Assembly: GCA_934433135.1 (NCBI GenBank) | Contig: CAKRZO010000030.1 | Location: 1 to 35,926, forward strand | Length of the DNA: 35,926 nucleotides | Direction of reading: 5' to 3' | Origin: an uncultured Acetatifactor sp. | Lineage (GTDB): Bacteria; Bacillota; Clostridia; Lachnospirales; Lachnospiraceae | Shown: positions 25,456-33,529 of the stretch, piece by piece | Layout: each line of letters starts with the position of its first letter | Position numbering within the stretch: position 1 is the first letter of the stretch | Translations under genes and position numbers: made by a program | Notes under the pieces: generated by a model | Database searches by the model: none | Seen by the model: only the letters and a program-made list of their open reading frames with translations | Told to the model about the DNA's origin: nothing

Positions 25456-25605
25456 TTATTTGGTTTCTTTGTGTACGGTATGTGTCTTGCAGAATCTGCA
25501 ATATTTCTTGGTCTCCATTCTGTCAGGATGAGCCTTCTTATCCTTCGTAGTATTGTAGTTACGCTGCTTGCATTCTGTACATGCTAAAGTAATTTTTGTA
25601 CGCAT
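25456..25605 (-). CDS. rpmG: 50S ribosomal protein L33, zinc-binding form
   Basis: A 49-residue protein beginning MRTKITLACTECKQRNYNT and ending HTVHKETK. The CTEC and CRFC pairs form the zinc ribbon of the C+ form of L33, so a zinc-free paralogue for zinc limitation may exist elsewhere. The ATG is preceded by GGAGGTG. It is the first gene of the rpmG-secE-nusG-rplK-rplA unit, 29 bases before secE. Confidence 0.96.
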   Translation of the reverse strand: MRTKITLACTECKQRNYNTTKDKKAHPDRMETKKYCRFCKTHTVHKETK

Positions 25606-25682
25606 CTTTCCACCTCCGTGCAATATCTGATCTTACTGTTTTTTTGCATAAAAAAAAGACCTGAATCTTATCTAACGCAAAT

Positions 25683-25711
25683 ATTGTAGCACAGGACAAG
25701 AGATACGTCAA
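25683..25711 (-). promoter_or_regulatory. Promoter of rpmG-secE-nusG-rplKA
   Basis: On the minus strand TTGACG (25711-25706), a 17-bp spacer and TACAAT (25688-25683). The start is expected near 25676, about 70 bases before rpmG. Confidence 0.87.
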
Positions 25712-25716
25712 TATAC

Positions 25717-25755
25717 AAAATTTATTTTAAAAATTTATTTTAAAAATTTATTTTT
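25717..25755. repeat. Three tandem 13-bp AT-only repeats upstream of the rpmG promoter
   Basis: The unit AAAATTTATTTTA occurs at 25717-25729 and 25730-25742 exactly and at 25743-25755 with one change. The array abuts the -35 box from upstream, where an UP element bound by the RNA polymerase alpha C-terminal domain would lie. An UP-element role is inference. Confidence 0.75.
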
Positions 25756-25788
25756 TTGTATCGAAACCTCCTCTTTTGTCGGTATGTC

Positions 25789-25816
25789 TTGCATTTCTTT
25801 TTAAATAAGGTAAAAT
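25789..25816 (+). promoter_or_regulatory. Probable promoter of the alpha-galactosidase gene
   Basis: TTGCAT (25789-25794), a 16-bp spacer and TAAAAT (25811-25816). A loose inverted repeat GATGAT/ATCATC (25825-25830, 25842-25847) lies just downstream of the expected start and could be an operator, but the arms are short. Confidence 0.55.
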
Positions 25817-25880
25817 AAAAGCAAGATGATCAGAACAGCTTATCATCATAATCATTTAAAGAAAGAAAGGATTTTTGTCT

Positions 25881-28058
25881 ATGCCTATTTGTTACGACAG
25901 TCAAAACAGAACGTTTAAGCTGGATACCGCTACATCAAGCTACATTCTGAAAATTTATGAGGAAAATTACATCTTAAATTTGTATTACGGTGCAAAAATT
26001 CCGGATACTTACGTTCCGGGCAGGGAATGTCTTCCTCCCAGCGCCTCCTTCAGTCCGGTCAATCCTACCATCGGTGAACACGGATTTTCTCCGGACAGTG
26101 CTCTTATGGAATACGGCACCAACGGCGCCGGTGATTTCCGCATTTCCGCTCTGTCTGTCCGAAACGGATCCGGAGACAGTGTCACTGACATCCGTTATAC
26201 CGGACATGAGATTTTTAACGGTAAGCCCCAAATCCCCGGTCAGCCCTCTACCTATACCAATCGGGAAGACGAGGCACAGACCCTTGCCCTGTTTGCCGAA
26301 GATTCCGTAACCGGACTTAAAGTCACGCTTTATTATACCGTTTTTGCCGATTCGGGTATCATGACCCGCAACGTCCGGGTTACAAACTGCGGTGAAAGCA
26401 CGCTTAAGCTGGAGCGGATTTTCAGCCTGTGTCTGCCGCTTCCTTCCATGGATTACGATCTGATCACGCTTTACGGACGCCATGCAAAGGAAAGAAGCGT
26501 AGAACGCAGAAGACTGGCGCACGGTATTCAGGGAGTGGAAAGCAAACGCGGTGTCTCCGGTCACTGCCAGAATCCGTTTGCCGCACTGGCTCAGACAGGT
26601 GCCGATGAGGACCATGGCAATGTCTATGGTTTCCATCTAGTCTATTCCGGCAATTTCTCCGCCCTGTGCGAATGTGATTTTAACAACACCAGCCGATTTC
26701 TTATGGGTATCAATCCTGCCGATTTTGAATGGACATTGGAAAAAGGAGCGACTTTCGATGCCCCGGAAGCCGTTATGGTCTTTACAGAAAACGGTATCGG
26801 CGAAATGAGCCGTATCCTTCACCGTTTTTACAATAAACACCTGATCCGCGGAAAATACAGAGACTGTAAACGTCCTTTGCTGATTAACAGCTGGGAAGCG
26901 GCTTTTTTTGATTTCACCGATGAAAAGCTGGTGGATTTTGCCAAAGAAGCCAAGAAGCTCGGCATCGAAATGCTGGTTATGGACGACGGCTGGTTCGGAA
27001 AGCGAAATGACGATACCAGTTCACTGGGAGACTGGTATGTTAATGAAGAGAAATTAAAAGGCGGACTTTCTTCCCTGGCTGACCGGATCCATGAACAGGG
27101 ACTGAAATTCGGCATCTGGTACGAGCCGGAAATGATATCGCCGGATTCGGATCTCTTCCGTACTCACCCCGACTGGCATGTGCATGTGGAAGGCCGTACT
27201 CCCATGCTCGGAAGACACCAGTATGTACTGGACTTTTCCAGAAAAGATGTCAGAGAAAATATCTGGGAGCAAATGTACCGGGTATTATCCCAGAATAAAA
27301 TCGACTACATCAAATGGGATTTTAACCGCAATATCTCGGATGCCGGATCCGCTTTGCTCCCCGGGGAACAAAAGAAAGAATTTTTCCACCGTTTTATCCT
27401 GGGTACTTATGAGCTGATGGACAAACTTACTTCCACCTTCCCGGATATTTTATTCGAAAACTGTTCCGGCGGCGGAGGCCGTTTTGATCCGGCCATGCTT
27501 TATTACTCTCCCCAGATCTGGGCAAGCGACAACACCGACCCGATTGAGCGGCTGAGCATTCAGTTCGGAACTTCTTTGTGCTATCCGGCTTCCTGCGTAG
27601 GCGCTCACGTTTCCGCCTGCAGCCGAACCGGTTACCGCACCAAGGGAAATGTAGCCCTTTGGGGTACTTTCGGCTACGAACTGGATCCCTGCAAACTTTC
27701 CGAAGAAGATAAAGAAATTGTAAAAGAGCAGGTTGCGCTCTACCACGAAACCTATGATCTGATCCGCAGCGGAGATCTTTACCGGTTGATTTCACCTTTT
27801 GAAAACAGTTCCCGCGCGGCCTGGGAATTCGTTTCACCGGAAAAAGATTTTGCCATGCTTACCCTGGTTACGGTACAGGCTACCTATGCCCCCTACTTCC
27901 TGTTAAAATTAAAAGGCCTGGATCCGGATAGAATTTACCGTAATGAAGCAACCGGTGAAACTGCTTCCGGTGCCCTTCTTATGAAAGCAGGGCTTAACCT
28001 TAGCAACATCGCCAACCACGACGGTGACAGCGCCCTCTTCCTTTTCAGAGCCGTTTAA
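25881..28058 (+). CDS. Alpha-galactosidase, glycoside hydrolase family 36
   Basis: Hydrolyses terminal alpha-1,6-galactosides such as melibiose, raffinose and stachyose, 725 residues, normal for GH36. The N-terminal beta-supersandwich is followed by the catalytic barrel with MDDGWFG (around 367-373), the nucleophile Asp480 in YIKWDFNRN, the CSGGGGRFD loop, and the acid/base Asp550 in ASDNTDP. No signal peptide, so cytoplasmic: the sugar must be imported. The ATG at 25881 has AAAGG 10 bases upstream; an in-frame TTG two codons earlier is too close to it. It stands alone, with its own promoter and terminator and no transporter nearby. Confidence 0.95.
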   Translation: MPICYDSQNRTFKLDTATSSYILKIYEENYILNLYYGAKIPDTYVPGRECLPPSASFSPVNPTIGEHGFSPDSALMEYGTNGAGDFRISALSVRNGSGDSVTDIRYTGHEIFNGKPQIPGQPSTYTNREDEAQTLALFAEDSVTGLKVTLYYTVFADSGIMTRNVRVTNCGESTLKLERIFSLCLPLPSMDYDLITLYGRHAKERSVERRRLAHGIQGVESKRGVSGHCQNPFAALAQTGADEDHGNVYGFHLVYSGNFSALCECDFNNTSRFLMGINPADFEWTLEKGATFDAPEAVMVFTENGIGEMSRILHRFYNKHLIRGKYRDCKRPLLINSWEAAFFDFTDEKLVDFAKEAKKLGIEMLVMDDGWFGKRNDDTSSLGDWYVNEEKLKGGLSSLADRIHEQGLKFGIWYEPEMISPDSDLFRTHPDWHVHVEGRTPMLGRHQYVLDFSRKDVRENIWEQMYRVLSQNKIDYIKWDFNRNISDAGSALLPGEQKKEFFHRFILGTYELMDKLTSTFPDILFENCSGGGGRFDPAMLYYSPQIWASDNTDPIERLSIQFGTSLCYPASCVGAHVSACSRTGYRTKGNVALWGTFGYELDPCKLSEEDKEIVKEQVALYHETYDLIRSGDLYRLISPFENSSRAAWEFVSPEKDFAMLTLVTVQATYAPYFLLKLKGLDPDRIYRNEATGETASGALLMKAGLNLSNIANHDGDSALFLFRAV

Positions 28059-28090
28059 TTATTTATCGTTTGAAAAATTTTTTATCCCAA

Positions 28091-28124
28091 AAAAGGAGCA
28101 GAAATAATCTCTGCTCCTTTTTTT
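28091..28124. terminator. Bidirectional terminator after the alpha-galactosidase gene
   Basis: An 8-bp stem GGAGCAGA/TCTGCTCC (28095-28102, 28110-28117, 7-base loop), extended by flanking A and T runs. It serves the plus-strand gene and also the convergent minus-strand gene ending at 28167. Confidence 0.9.
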
Positions 28125-28166
28125 CGATCATAATATCATGATTCGCACCTTCGGTGCTGCAAAATA

Positions 28167-28454
28167 TCATTCCTCAAAATGAATCCCTTTCCGTATCATC
28201 TCATTCCATTTTGCATTCAGCGCTTCGTTCTGTTTTTTCTGCATAATGCGGTTACGGTCGCTTAAGATCGCCAGCATCTCGTCCACCAGCTCCGCTTCCG
28301 GAAGATTGGTGTAATGGGACAGGTACCCTATCATTCGTCCTGCCGTAAAATCCGTATTCAGATTCTTAGTAATCAGATCACTGAACTTCTCGGAATACCC
28401 CTTATTCAGAAGAATCTCGTAAAGTTCCTGACTCATGGGCGATTTCGGTTCCAT
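28167..28454 (-). CDS. Small conserved-looking hypothetical protein
   Basis: A soluble, mostly helical protein of 95 residues that I do not recognise. The sequence begins MEPKSPMSQELYEILLNKGY, has no membrane segment, signal peptide or cysteine, and has charged helices throughout (EAELVDEMLAILSDRNRIMQ, then QKKQNEALNAKWNEMIRK). Coding is supported by GGAGG 9 bases before the ATG and by codon use like its neighbours. It is flanked by a shared terminator downstream; a promoter is not clear, though TATGAT at 28512-28507 could be a -10 box. Confidence 0.7.
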   Translation of the reverse strand: MEPKSPMSQELYEILLNKGYSEKFSDLITKNLNTDFTAGRMIGYLSHYTNLPEAELVDEMLAILSDRNRIMQKKQNEALNAKWNEMIRKGIHFEE

Positions 28455-28597
28455 ATCCGGCCGCCTCCTTCCTCTATAAGCTCCGCTGTGCAGACTAACC
28501 TATTCTATCATATTATTTCTCTTCTATACCCAAATAGCCGGGCACTGCCTGACTATTGAGCTGATCAAGTGTTTTTAAATATCCCGTCATCTTGCTC

Positions 28598-29632
28598 CTA
28601 CACGCCGAATAACGCCAGAAACCGGTCAAGTCCCGTTGTAACGGTGATAAGATAGGCAATATAAATCACCAGCATCAGAATTCCCTGCCAGCGGCTGAAC
28701 TTCTTGCGGATAATTGTAGGAATGACTGCGATCAGAGTCACCAGCATGGCAACCGGGAAGTCCAGATAAATATTCTGCGCAAGAACCGGCAGTTTTCCTC
28801 CGTACACAAAAGAGCAGACCGCAAGAATCAAGGTCGTGTCAATGACATTGGCGCCGATTACGTTGCCAAGCGACATGGAGGATTGCTTTTTCAAAAGGGA
28901 AGTTACTGCCGTGGCAAGCTCCGGTAAAGATGTACCCACCGCAACAATCGTTACACCGATAATCGCTTCCGAAACACCCCACGCAGACGCAATCGCACTT
29001 CCGTTATTTACCAAAAGCTGCGAACCGATTACAATGCCCGCTGCACCGAAAACGACTCGCAGGATATTTAAGGCAATGGTTTTTTTATCGGTTGACGGCC
29101 GTTCTCCCTCTGCTTCATCCTCCGTTTTATTTCTTGCGGAGTGAATGTTTTCCGCAATGTAGAGCGCAAAAATCAGCAGCAGAACAACTGCCCCCGCAAG
29201 CGGAAAGTATCCCCGGAAAGAGAAGGCAAACAAAGCACCGATTGCCGCAATCAACAGAAGCCCTTTCAGCGCAAAGTCTTTTACATTTACGGATATCGGC
29301 ATAAAAATAATGCTGATGGCTAATATCAGAGCCGTGTTACAGACCACCGAACCGATCCCGTTTCCGATGGCCATGCCGACCTTATCCTGGGATTCGGCAA
29401 TATAATTTCCGATCCCTGAGACGAGGATGCTGTGTCCCTCTACGGCAGCAATCGTTGATACAATAATCTCCGGCAGTGTGGTCGCAATACTGATAATGGT
29501 GGCTCCGATGATAAACTTGGGAATCCTTGTCACCTCCGCCACCCAGACGGCACCGTCTACAAACCAGTCTCCGCCTTTTACGATCAGCACAATCCCCACT
29601 GTAAACAGCAGGTACATGAAAAACGTCTCCAT
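28598..29632 (-). CDS. Calcium/sodium antiporter, CaCA family (YrbG-like)
   Basis: Inner-membrane cation exchanger of 344 residues with about ten hydrophobic helices. The two alpha-repeats are recognisable: IGATIISIATTLPEIIVS (about 42-59) and IGVTIVAVGTSLPELATA in the second half; the second keeps GTSLPE whereas the first reads ATTLPE. The acidic cytoplasmic loop between the halves (KTEDEAEGERPSTDKK) is typical. The ATG at 29632 follows AGGAGG by 5 bases; an ATG 11 codons earlier lacks such a site. It follows the GNAT gene by 39 bases and is probably cotranscribed with it. Confidence 0.9.
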   Translation of the reverse strand: METFFMYLLFTVGIVLIVKGGDWFVDGAVWVAEVTRIPKFIIGATIISIATTLPEIIVSTIAAVEGHSILVSGIGNYIAESQDKVGMAIGNGIGSVVCNTALILAISIIFMPISVNVKDFALKGLLLIAAIGALFAFSFRGYFPLAGAVVLLLIFALYIAENIHSARNKTEDEAEGERPSTDKKTIALNILRVVFGAAGIVIGSQLLVNNGSAIASAWGVSEAIIGVTIVAVGTSLPELATAVTSLLKKQSSMSLGNVIGANVIDTTLILAVCSFVYGGKLPVLAQNIYLDFPVAMLVTLIAVIPTIIRKKFSRWQGILMLVIYIAYLITVTTGLDRFLALFGV

Positions 29633-29671
29633 AAGTTCCTCCTGAATTTTTCCTATGTATTTCACTTTACA

Positions 29672-30529
29672 TTACTCTAAATGCTTTTTAAAGCAAAGAT
29701 AGTTCCCGATGTAGGAAAATCCGCATTCCAGCGCAGCTTCCTCTGCTTCTTTTTCACAAAAGAAGGTCATTACCCTGTCTCCTTTTTCCCTCGCATCAAG
29801 CAGTGCGCCGCCAAGCAATTCCACAAACAGCTCCTTATCATACTTTCCGTTCTCCGTATCCAGGCCGAAAATTTCAGACCATCCGTCACCGATGTTCCTG
29901 TAATAGACCGCCCCCTGCGGTTTGCCATCCTTCTCTTTGAGCAAAACATTCCAGTTCTCTAAATCCGCAAGGATTCTGTCCGAATTCCAATACATATCCC
30001 CTTCGATCCGGGAATGAAGCAGGCGGAAGCTTTCATAATTTCCTTTGTGGATTCGTATCGGTTCGCTATTGTCCGGCATTTCCTTGCAGCGATCCAGAAA
30101 AGCCGTATTGTTATAGTCATCTTCAATGCATTCGAAGCCGTGCCCTGCAAGATAATCCACTGCCTGCTTATTCTCGGCAGAAAAGCCCAGAAACAGATCG
30201 TATCCCTTAAAGTGCTCACCGGCAAATGCCAGGAATTCCGCAAGCGCCTGCTGCACGCCTGTGTTAATATTAAAACTGATGGTTGACAGATACCGATCCT
30301 CCGGGATCCATTCATAGTGGATGATTCCCTCTACGGTTCCTTCGTATTCAAAGAAAAGCATTTGCTCCGTTTGCCGCTTAAATGCCCGATGAGACTGCTC
30401 GACAAACATTGCCTTCGTCTTGATTCCATCGCAATAAGTCGGGTAACCGGATTTCGTCAAATCCATTGCCAACCCATATGCAAAATCAAGGAACGGATCG
30501 AATTCCTTTTCCGAACATACACGTAACAT
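29672..30529 (-). CDS. GNAT-family N-acetyltransferase, probably two GNAT-like halves
   Basis: A protein of 285 residues. The first half (about 55-140) has LFFEYEGTVEGIIHYEW and a helix followed by AVDYLAGHGFECIED, and the second half repeats the plan with GKPQGAVYYRNIGDGWSEIFGL, LLGGALLDAREKGDRVMTF and ALECGFSYIGNYLCFKK. This suggests a tandem GNAT fold, but neither half shows a perfect acetyl-CoA loop (R/Q-x-x-G-x-G/A), so one or both may not be catalytic. GGAGG lies six bases before the ATG. Substrate unknown; first gene of a two-gene unit with the exchanger. Confidence 0.72.
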   Translation of the reverse strand: MLRVCSEKEFDPFLDFAYGLAMDLTKSGYPTYCDGIKTKAMFVEQSHRAFKRQTEQMLFFEYEGTVEGIIHYEWIPEDRYLSTISFNINTGVQQALAEFLAFAGEHFKGYDLFLGFSAENKQAVDYLAGHGFECIEDDYNNTAFLDRCKEMPDNSEPIRIHKGNYESFRLLHSRIEGDMYWNSDRILADLENWNVLLKEKDGKPQGAVYYRNIGDGWSEIFGLDTENGKYDKELFVELLGGALLDAREKGDRVMTFFCEKEAEEAALECGFSYIGNYLCFKKHLE

Positions 30530-30562
30530 CTTCTTCCTCCGTAAAGGTTCCGCCTGGTTTGT

Positions 30563-30715
30563 TTAGGAAACACTGATGCTCTTTTCCGCAACCCTCACAG
30601 CTGTAATCAATTCCTGTCTGATTTCCTCATTGGGAACAAATGCCGTTCCACTATCCTCATTATATCCCGAATAACCAAGGTAAACCAGATACAAATCACC
30701 TGTTGTATCTTGATT
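30563..30715 (-). pseudogene. Fragment of an AAA-ATPase-like / PD-(D/E)XK nuclease protein
   Basis: A 50-codon open frame with no start codon, bounded upstream by an in-frame stop at 30716-30718. Its residues include LYLVYLGYSGYNEDSGTA and FVPNEEIRQELITAV. I associate the LxxLGY...G..FVPNEEIRxE arrangement with the middle of the AAA-ATPase-like (PF09820) proteins that end in a PDDEXK_9 nuclease domain and are abundant in Lachnospiraceae. Both the ATPase N-terminal part and the nuclease domain are missing. The frame upstream of the stop (30721-30816) is open in another register and may be more of the same gene. Confidence 0.55.
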
Positions 30716-31215
30716 TTACCATCTACTATATCAAATAGCAAGCCTAAAATAATAACCTTGACCCTTTTGAAAATACCATCAACGCAGTTTTTAGAATGGC
30801 CTAAGATTATCCGCAAAAAAGGTTTTCATCTATCCCTAAGTAAGAAATGAGCTGCCGGGGTAGTTTCTCTCTTGCTTACTGTATCTTTTTAAGTTTGTAT
30901 AAAATTCTCTTATTGTGCATATAATTATCAGAAAGGAAGATGCTTATTTTTGTGGCTGGGCTGCTTGGGCAGTTCTCCCTTAAATACTGCATCTTCTTTT
31001 GTTTCTGTTCACCGGACAGGTGATGGATTTCACTCCGGGTTATTCACTATCTTTCTTAAGTTTTTTTTAAAAATACTTTCATAACCTTGACAGAGGCGGC
31101 CTGTTCGCGATAGGCTTAAGGTATCAGAAATCGAAAAAAGTCTTTTGCATTTTGCAGGAAGATATCACGTAAATTCAGCAGGTGTTCGACCATTGCAGAA
31201 AGGAAAGGTAACGAT
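30716..31215. other. Intergenic stretch without a recognised gene
   Basis: Five hundred bases between the gene fragment and the small membrane protein. AT-rich, with no convincing protein-coding frame. It holds the candidate structured RNA at 30920-31000 and, near 31097-31125, a TTGACA with only a weak -10 that could drive the downstream gene. Confidence 0.5.
30920..31000 (+). ncRNA. Candidate small structured RNA or leader
   Basis: A perfect TATAAT (30920-30925) is followed seven bases later by a 12-bp stem (30932-30943 with 30989-31000, one G-U) enclosing a second hairpin CTGC-TTGG-GCAG (30961-30972, extendable by three pairs). The outer stem's 3' arm ends in TTTT. A 27-codon hydrophobic frame (ATG 30940 to TGA 31023) overlaps the stem, but its only Shine-Dalgarno-like sequence is too close. 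No good -35 is present. It could be a short self-terminating RNA or the leader of the gene at 31216. Confidence 0.35.
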
Positions 31216-31752
31216 ATGACTGACATTTTTAAGAAGCCCGTATTCTGGATTGTTGTTTTTGCGATTATTGTATGCACCCTTGCAGGATTATATTTTCTGA
31301 CAAACTCTGAGCGTAGACCGCCGAAGCAGGAAAAAGACCGGCACATCGAGGAAATAGCTGATACCGGGGCTCTTGTCATGTCACAGACTGCCGATTCCGA
31401 CAACAGCCTGACCCATAACAGCCAAACAGATAATAGTCAAGCCGACTTCACCGGCAGTTATGTTGACAACATGGGATCGAGCCTGACTATTCGGAAGAAT
31501 GCCGATGGGAGCTATGTTGTAGATTTTGGCATTTATAAATTTACTTACGTGGAAAATGCAGCCGGAACCTACGATTCACAAACAAATATCCTGCATTTCT
31601 CCGGAACAGTGGATGGCGACAACACACTTGCCGCAGATATCACTGCAGACGCAAGCGGATGCTTAACCGTTACTCTGACTGAATCTCCATCCGACACAGA
31701 CAGCCTTGGTGCAGGTGCCGTGTTTTCCTTTTGGCCATGTGCAAACCGATGA
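31216..31752 (+). CDS. Membrane-anchored hypothetical protein with extracytoplasmic domain
   Basis: A protein of 178 residues that I cannot assign. It has a short basic N-terminus, one membrane helix (about 8-29), a charged and then Asp/Ser/Thr/Gln-rich linker (about 30-75), and a C-terminal domain (about 78-178) that begins FTGSYVDNMGSSLTIRKN and is rich in beta-strand and glycine. The topology suggests a domain outside the membrane. AAAGG lies before the ATG. It is convergent with a broken LCP gene whose remains start 22 bases downstream, so it lies at the edge of decayed sequence but looks intact itself. Confidence 0.65.
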   Translation: MTDIFKKPVFWIVVFAIIVCTLAGLYFLTNSERRPPKQEKDRHIEEIADTGALVMSQTADSDNSLTHNSQTDNSQADFTGSYVDNMGSSLTIRKNADGSYVVDFGIYKFTYVENAAGTYDSQTNILHFSGTVDGDNTLAADITADASGCLTVTLTESPSDTDSLGAGAVFSFWPCANR

Positions 31753-31774
31753 GCTTCTTGCTGATATCAAATCA

Positions 31775-32198
31775 CTATCCATACAAATTGGAAGTCATAT
31801 GAATCTTCTTTGTTTTTTCATTTACGGAAAATAGAAGCATGGCATCCAACCTGCCCACGCCGCCTTTTTTTCGGGTATCGCAGCCAATCACCAGAATATT
31901 GAAAATATCATCTGTTTCTTTCGTATCGCTGCCTGTTCCGGATGGATTCTCACTCTTACCGGGAGCATTTTCAAGCTGCTCCTTTATCTGCTACTCCAGG
32001 GCATCGATTTCATCCTGCGCCGTATCGGTTTCATCGCTAATCGATTCCTCTGCAAAAAGCTTCTGCAAAATCTCTTCATCGGTAAGTCCCGACTGCGAGA
32101 CATCGGCTGTCTCCGCCGTCTGATCCGTATTGTCATACTGCACTTTAGATAAGTAAGAAGCATACCATTACCGCCAAAGCAATGATCACTGTCTTCAT
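31775..32198 (-). pseudogene. Broken LytR-CpsA-Psr (LCP) family gene
   Basis: GGAGGA and ATG (32198) start MKTVIIALAVMVCFLLI and then a stop, although a membrane segment is evident. One base register away the frame continues as an acidic linker (TDEEILQKLFAEESISDETD), hits a TAG, resumes, and reaches DDIFNILVIGCDTR and GRLDAMLLFSVNEKTKKIHM, which matches the start of the LCP catalytic domain (NILLLGxDxR, then RxDTMMLxSINxxTKK). It then stops at 31775 after about 45 residues of that domain. So there are at least one frameshift, one nonsense codon and loss of most of the domain. LCP enzymes attach polymers to peptidoglycan; this copy cannot. An in-frame ATG at 32258 is an alternative start. Confidence 0.8.
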
Positions 32199-32391
32199 CC
32201 CGGTTCCTCCTCTTTTACTTGCTTTAGAGTATGAACCAAAAGGGAGGTTATGAGTCATATCTACATAAATAATATTCTCTCTTTTATAAAATCACTCCAT
32301 TTCAGATTCTTCCCGGCATCGTACTCCGGCTTCAGTTTCTTCCGACCGCCACCGGGCTTTCTTGCTTTATACGCTCTTTTCTCTCCTATGA
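32199..32391. other. Gap upstream of the broken LCP gene
   Basis: No gene or clear structure beyond AT-rich sequence that probably held the promoter of the LCP gene. Confidence 0.4.
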
Positions 32392-32775
32392 TTATTCGTG
32401 CAGTTCCAGCGGCAGTCCATCCGGATCATGGAAGAAAGTCATCTTCTTGCCAGTATAATCGTCAACCCGAATCGACTCACATTCTATACCTAATTCTCCC
32501 AGCTCTTTCACCGTCTGCTCCACACTCTCTACGCAGAAAGCAAGGTGGCGCAGACCACAGGCCTCCGGGCGGTTCACTCGCTTCGGCGGGTTTTCCTCAG
32601 CGAAAACCTCCAGTTCCGTGTGTCCATTGACACGCAGATCCAGTTTCCAGTCCTTACGCTCCGGGCGGTAGTTCTCTCTGATAATAGAGAAGCCCAGCTT
32701 GTTCACATAAAAATTCTTGGCGGCTTCGTAGTCGGATACAATGATTGCGATATGATGTATTTGGGATAAGTTCAT
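32392..32775 (-). CDS. VOC-family (glyoxalase/bleomycin-resistance fold) protein
   Basis: A 127-residue single-domain pair of beta-alpha-beta-beta-beta modules. Metal-ligand positions of the glyoxalase I type are present: His8 in HHIAI, Glu56 in TELEVF, His77 in LRHLAF and Glu124 in PLELHE. The length and the motif HDPDGLPLELHE resemble the small GloA2-like group common in Bacillota. Lactoylglutathione-type activity is possible but the substrate cannot be told from the sequence. GGAG lies about 12 bases before the ATG, a rather long spacing. It appears intact within a decayed region. Confidence 0.85.
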   Translation of the reverse strand: MNLSQIHHIAIIVSDYEAAKNFYVNKLGFSIIRENYRPERKDWKLDLRVNGHTELEVFAEENPPKRVNRPEACGLRHLAFCVESVEQTVKELGELGIECESIRVDDYTGKKMTFFHDPDGLPLELHE

Positions 32776-32835
32776 TTTATGTCTCGCTCCATTCTTTATT
32801 TCTGTTACAAGCTATATAACGTTCCTCAAAATATA

Positions 32836-32867
32836 CCGTGTGAACTCATGGGGTTCAGTCCACACGG
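32836..32867 (-). terminator. Weak hairpin between the frameshifted gene and the VOC gene
   Basis: CCGTG pairs with CACGG and TGAAC with GTTCA, with a 5-base bulge on one side. On the minus strand TATATTTTG follows. A weak terminator at best. Confidence 0.35.
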
Positions 32868-32875
32868 CAATATCA

Positions 32876-33010
32876 TCAAAACTTAATCACTTTCGGCTCA
32901 TGAGTGAAAGAACTCATGGTAGCCACACCATTCTTGAAGTAGAACGCCTCAGTATTGCCATCATCTTTACGATTTCTTCCATAATGATTATGATAACCTC
33001 TTTCCTTTTA
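32876..33010 (-). pseudogene. Unassigned C-terminal coding remnant
   Basis: A frame different from the one next to it stays open for about 44 codons without a start and ends with protein-like sequence: NTEAFYFKNGVATMSS, then FTHEPKVIKF and two stop codons. The end of the neighbouring frameshifted gene runs out of register over the same bases, as if two gene ends were joined here. I do not recognise the family. Confidence 0.35.
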
Positions 33011-33476
33011 AGCTTCAAACTGTTTAATTCTTCCAGCGGTTCCTTACTTGTATTAATGCACATACCGTCTTTCAGCTCGTCTGCTTTCGTATATCCTGTT
33101 CCCGTCACTTCATATACCTCACCTTTTCGACCTACTGGTTTAACCCATCCCCATGTAATGAGCATATCCAACGCTTCTTGCCATCTAGCAGATTCTCTCT
33201 GTGAACTATCCGCCATAAACTGTTTGCCATCAGCTGAGACCTGAACTGCTGAACCTAATGAAGTAAGTCTGAATATTTTTCCATTCCCGCAGCCGCATAT
33301 ACTAAAAGAAACGCTGGTTCAACCGGAATGTTACCAACGTCATCTTGTTCTACTGTTGGCATGTATTGTTGGTTAAGCTCCTCTGTATCTTTACATTCTC
33401 TTGCCCTGGCTTCCGCAATAGTAGATATTCTATCTAAAAAGCCATTGCGCTGTCTTTCCCATATTGTTATCGCCAC
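32914..33476 (-). pseudogene. Frameshifted gene of unknown function next to the AbiEi-like antitoxin
   Basis: Two overlapping frames read as one protein if a single base is restored near 33284-33286. The first (GTG 33476, GAGG upstream) begins AITIWERQRNGFLDRI and reaches FLLVYAAAG; the second continues GKIFRLTSLGSAVQVSADGK, then RWQEALDMLITWGWVKPVGR and YEVTGTGYTKADEL, a winged-helix-like C-terminal domain. The restored product is about 187 residues. The lesion fits loss of one A from an A-run. It follows the DUF6088 gene by 53 bases on the same strand, where an AbiEii toxin would be expected, but it has no nucleotidyltransferase motif. The last 30 residues look out of frame with whatever follows. 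Confidence 0.65.
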
Positions 33477-33529
33477 AATAGAAATTCCTCAACATATTAT
33501 AACAAACACGGAAAAATTATTCTTTGTCC

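Noticed and set aside
25605..25680. tRNA-Trp gene, which often lies near rpmG/secE
   Set aside because: No cloverleaf or CCA-ending acceptor stem in the rpmG leader or the rpmG-secE gap; no tRNA or rRNA gene was seen anywhere in the window.
30940..31023. A 27-residue hydrophobic peptide gene
   Set aside because: The purine-rich sequence is only about three bases from the ATG, and the frame lies within a strong RNA stem, which explains the sequence better.
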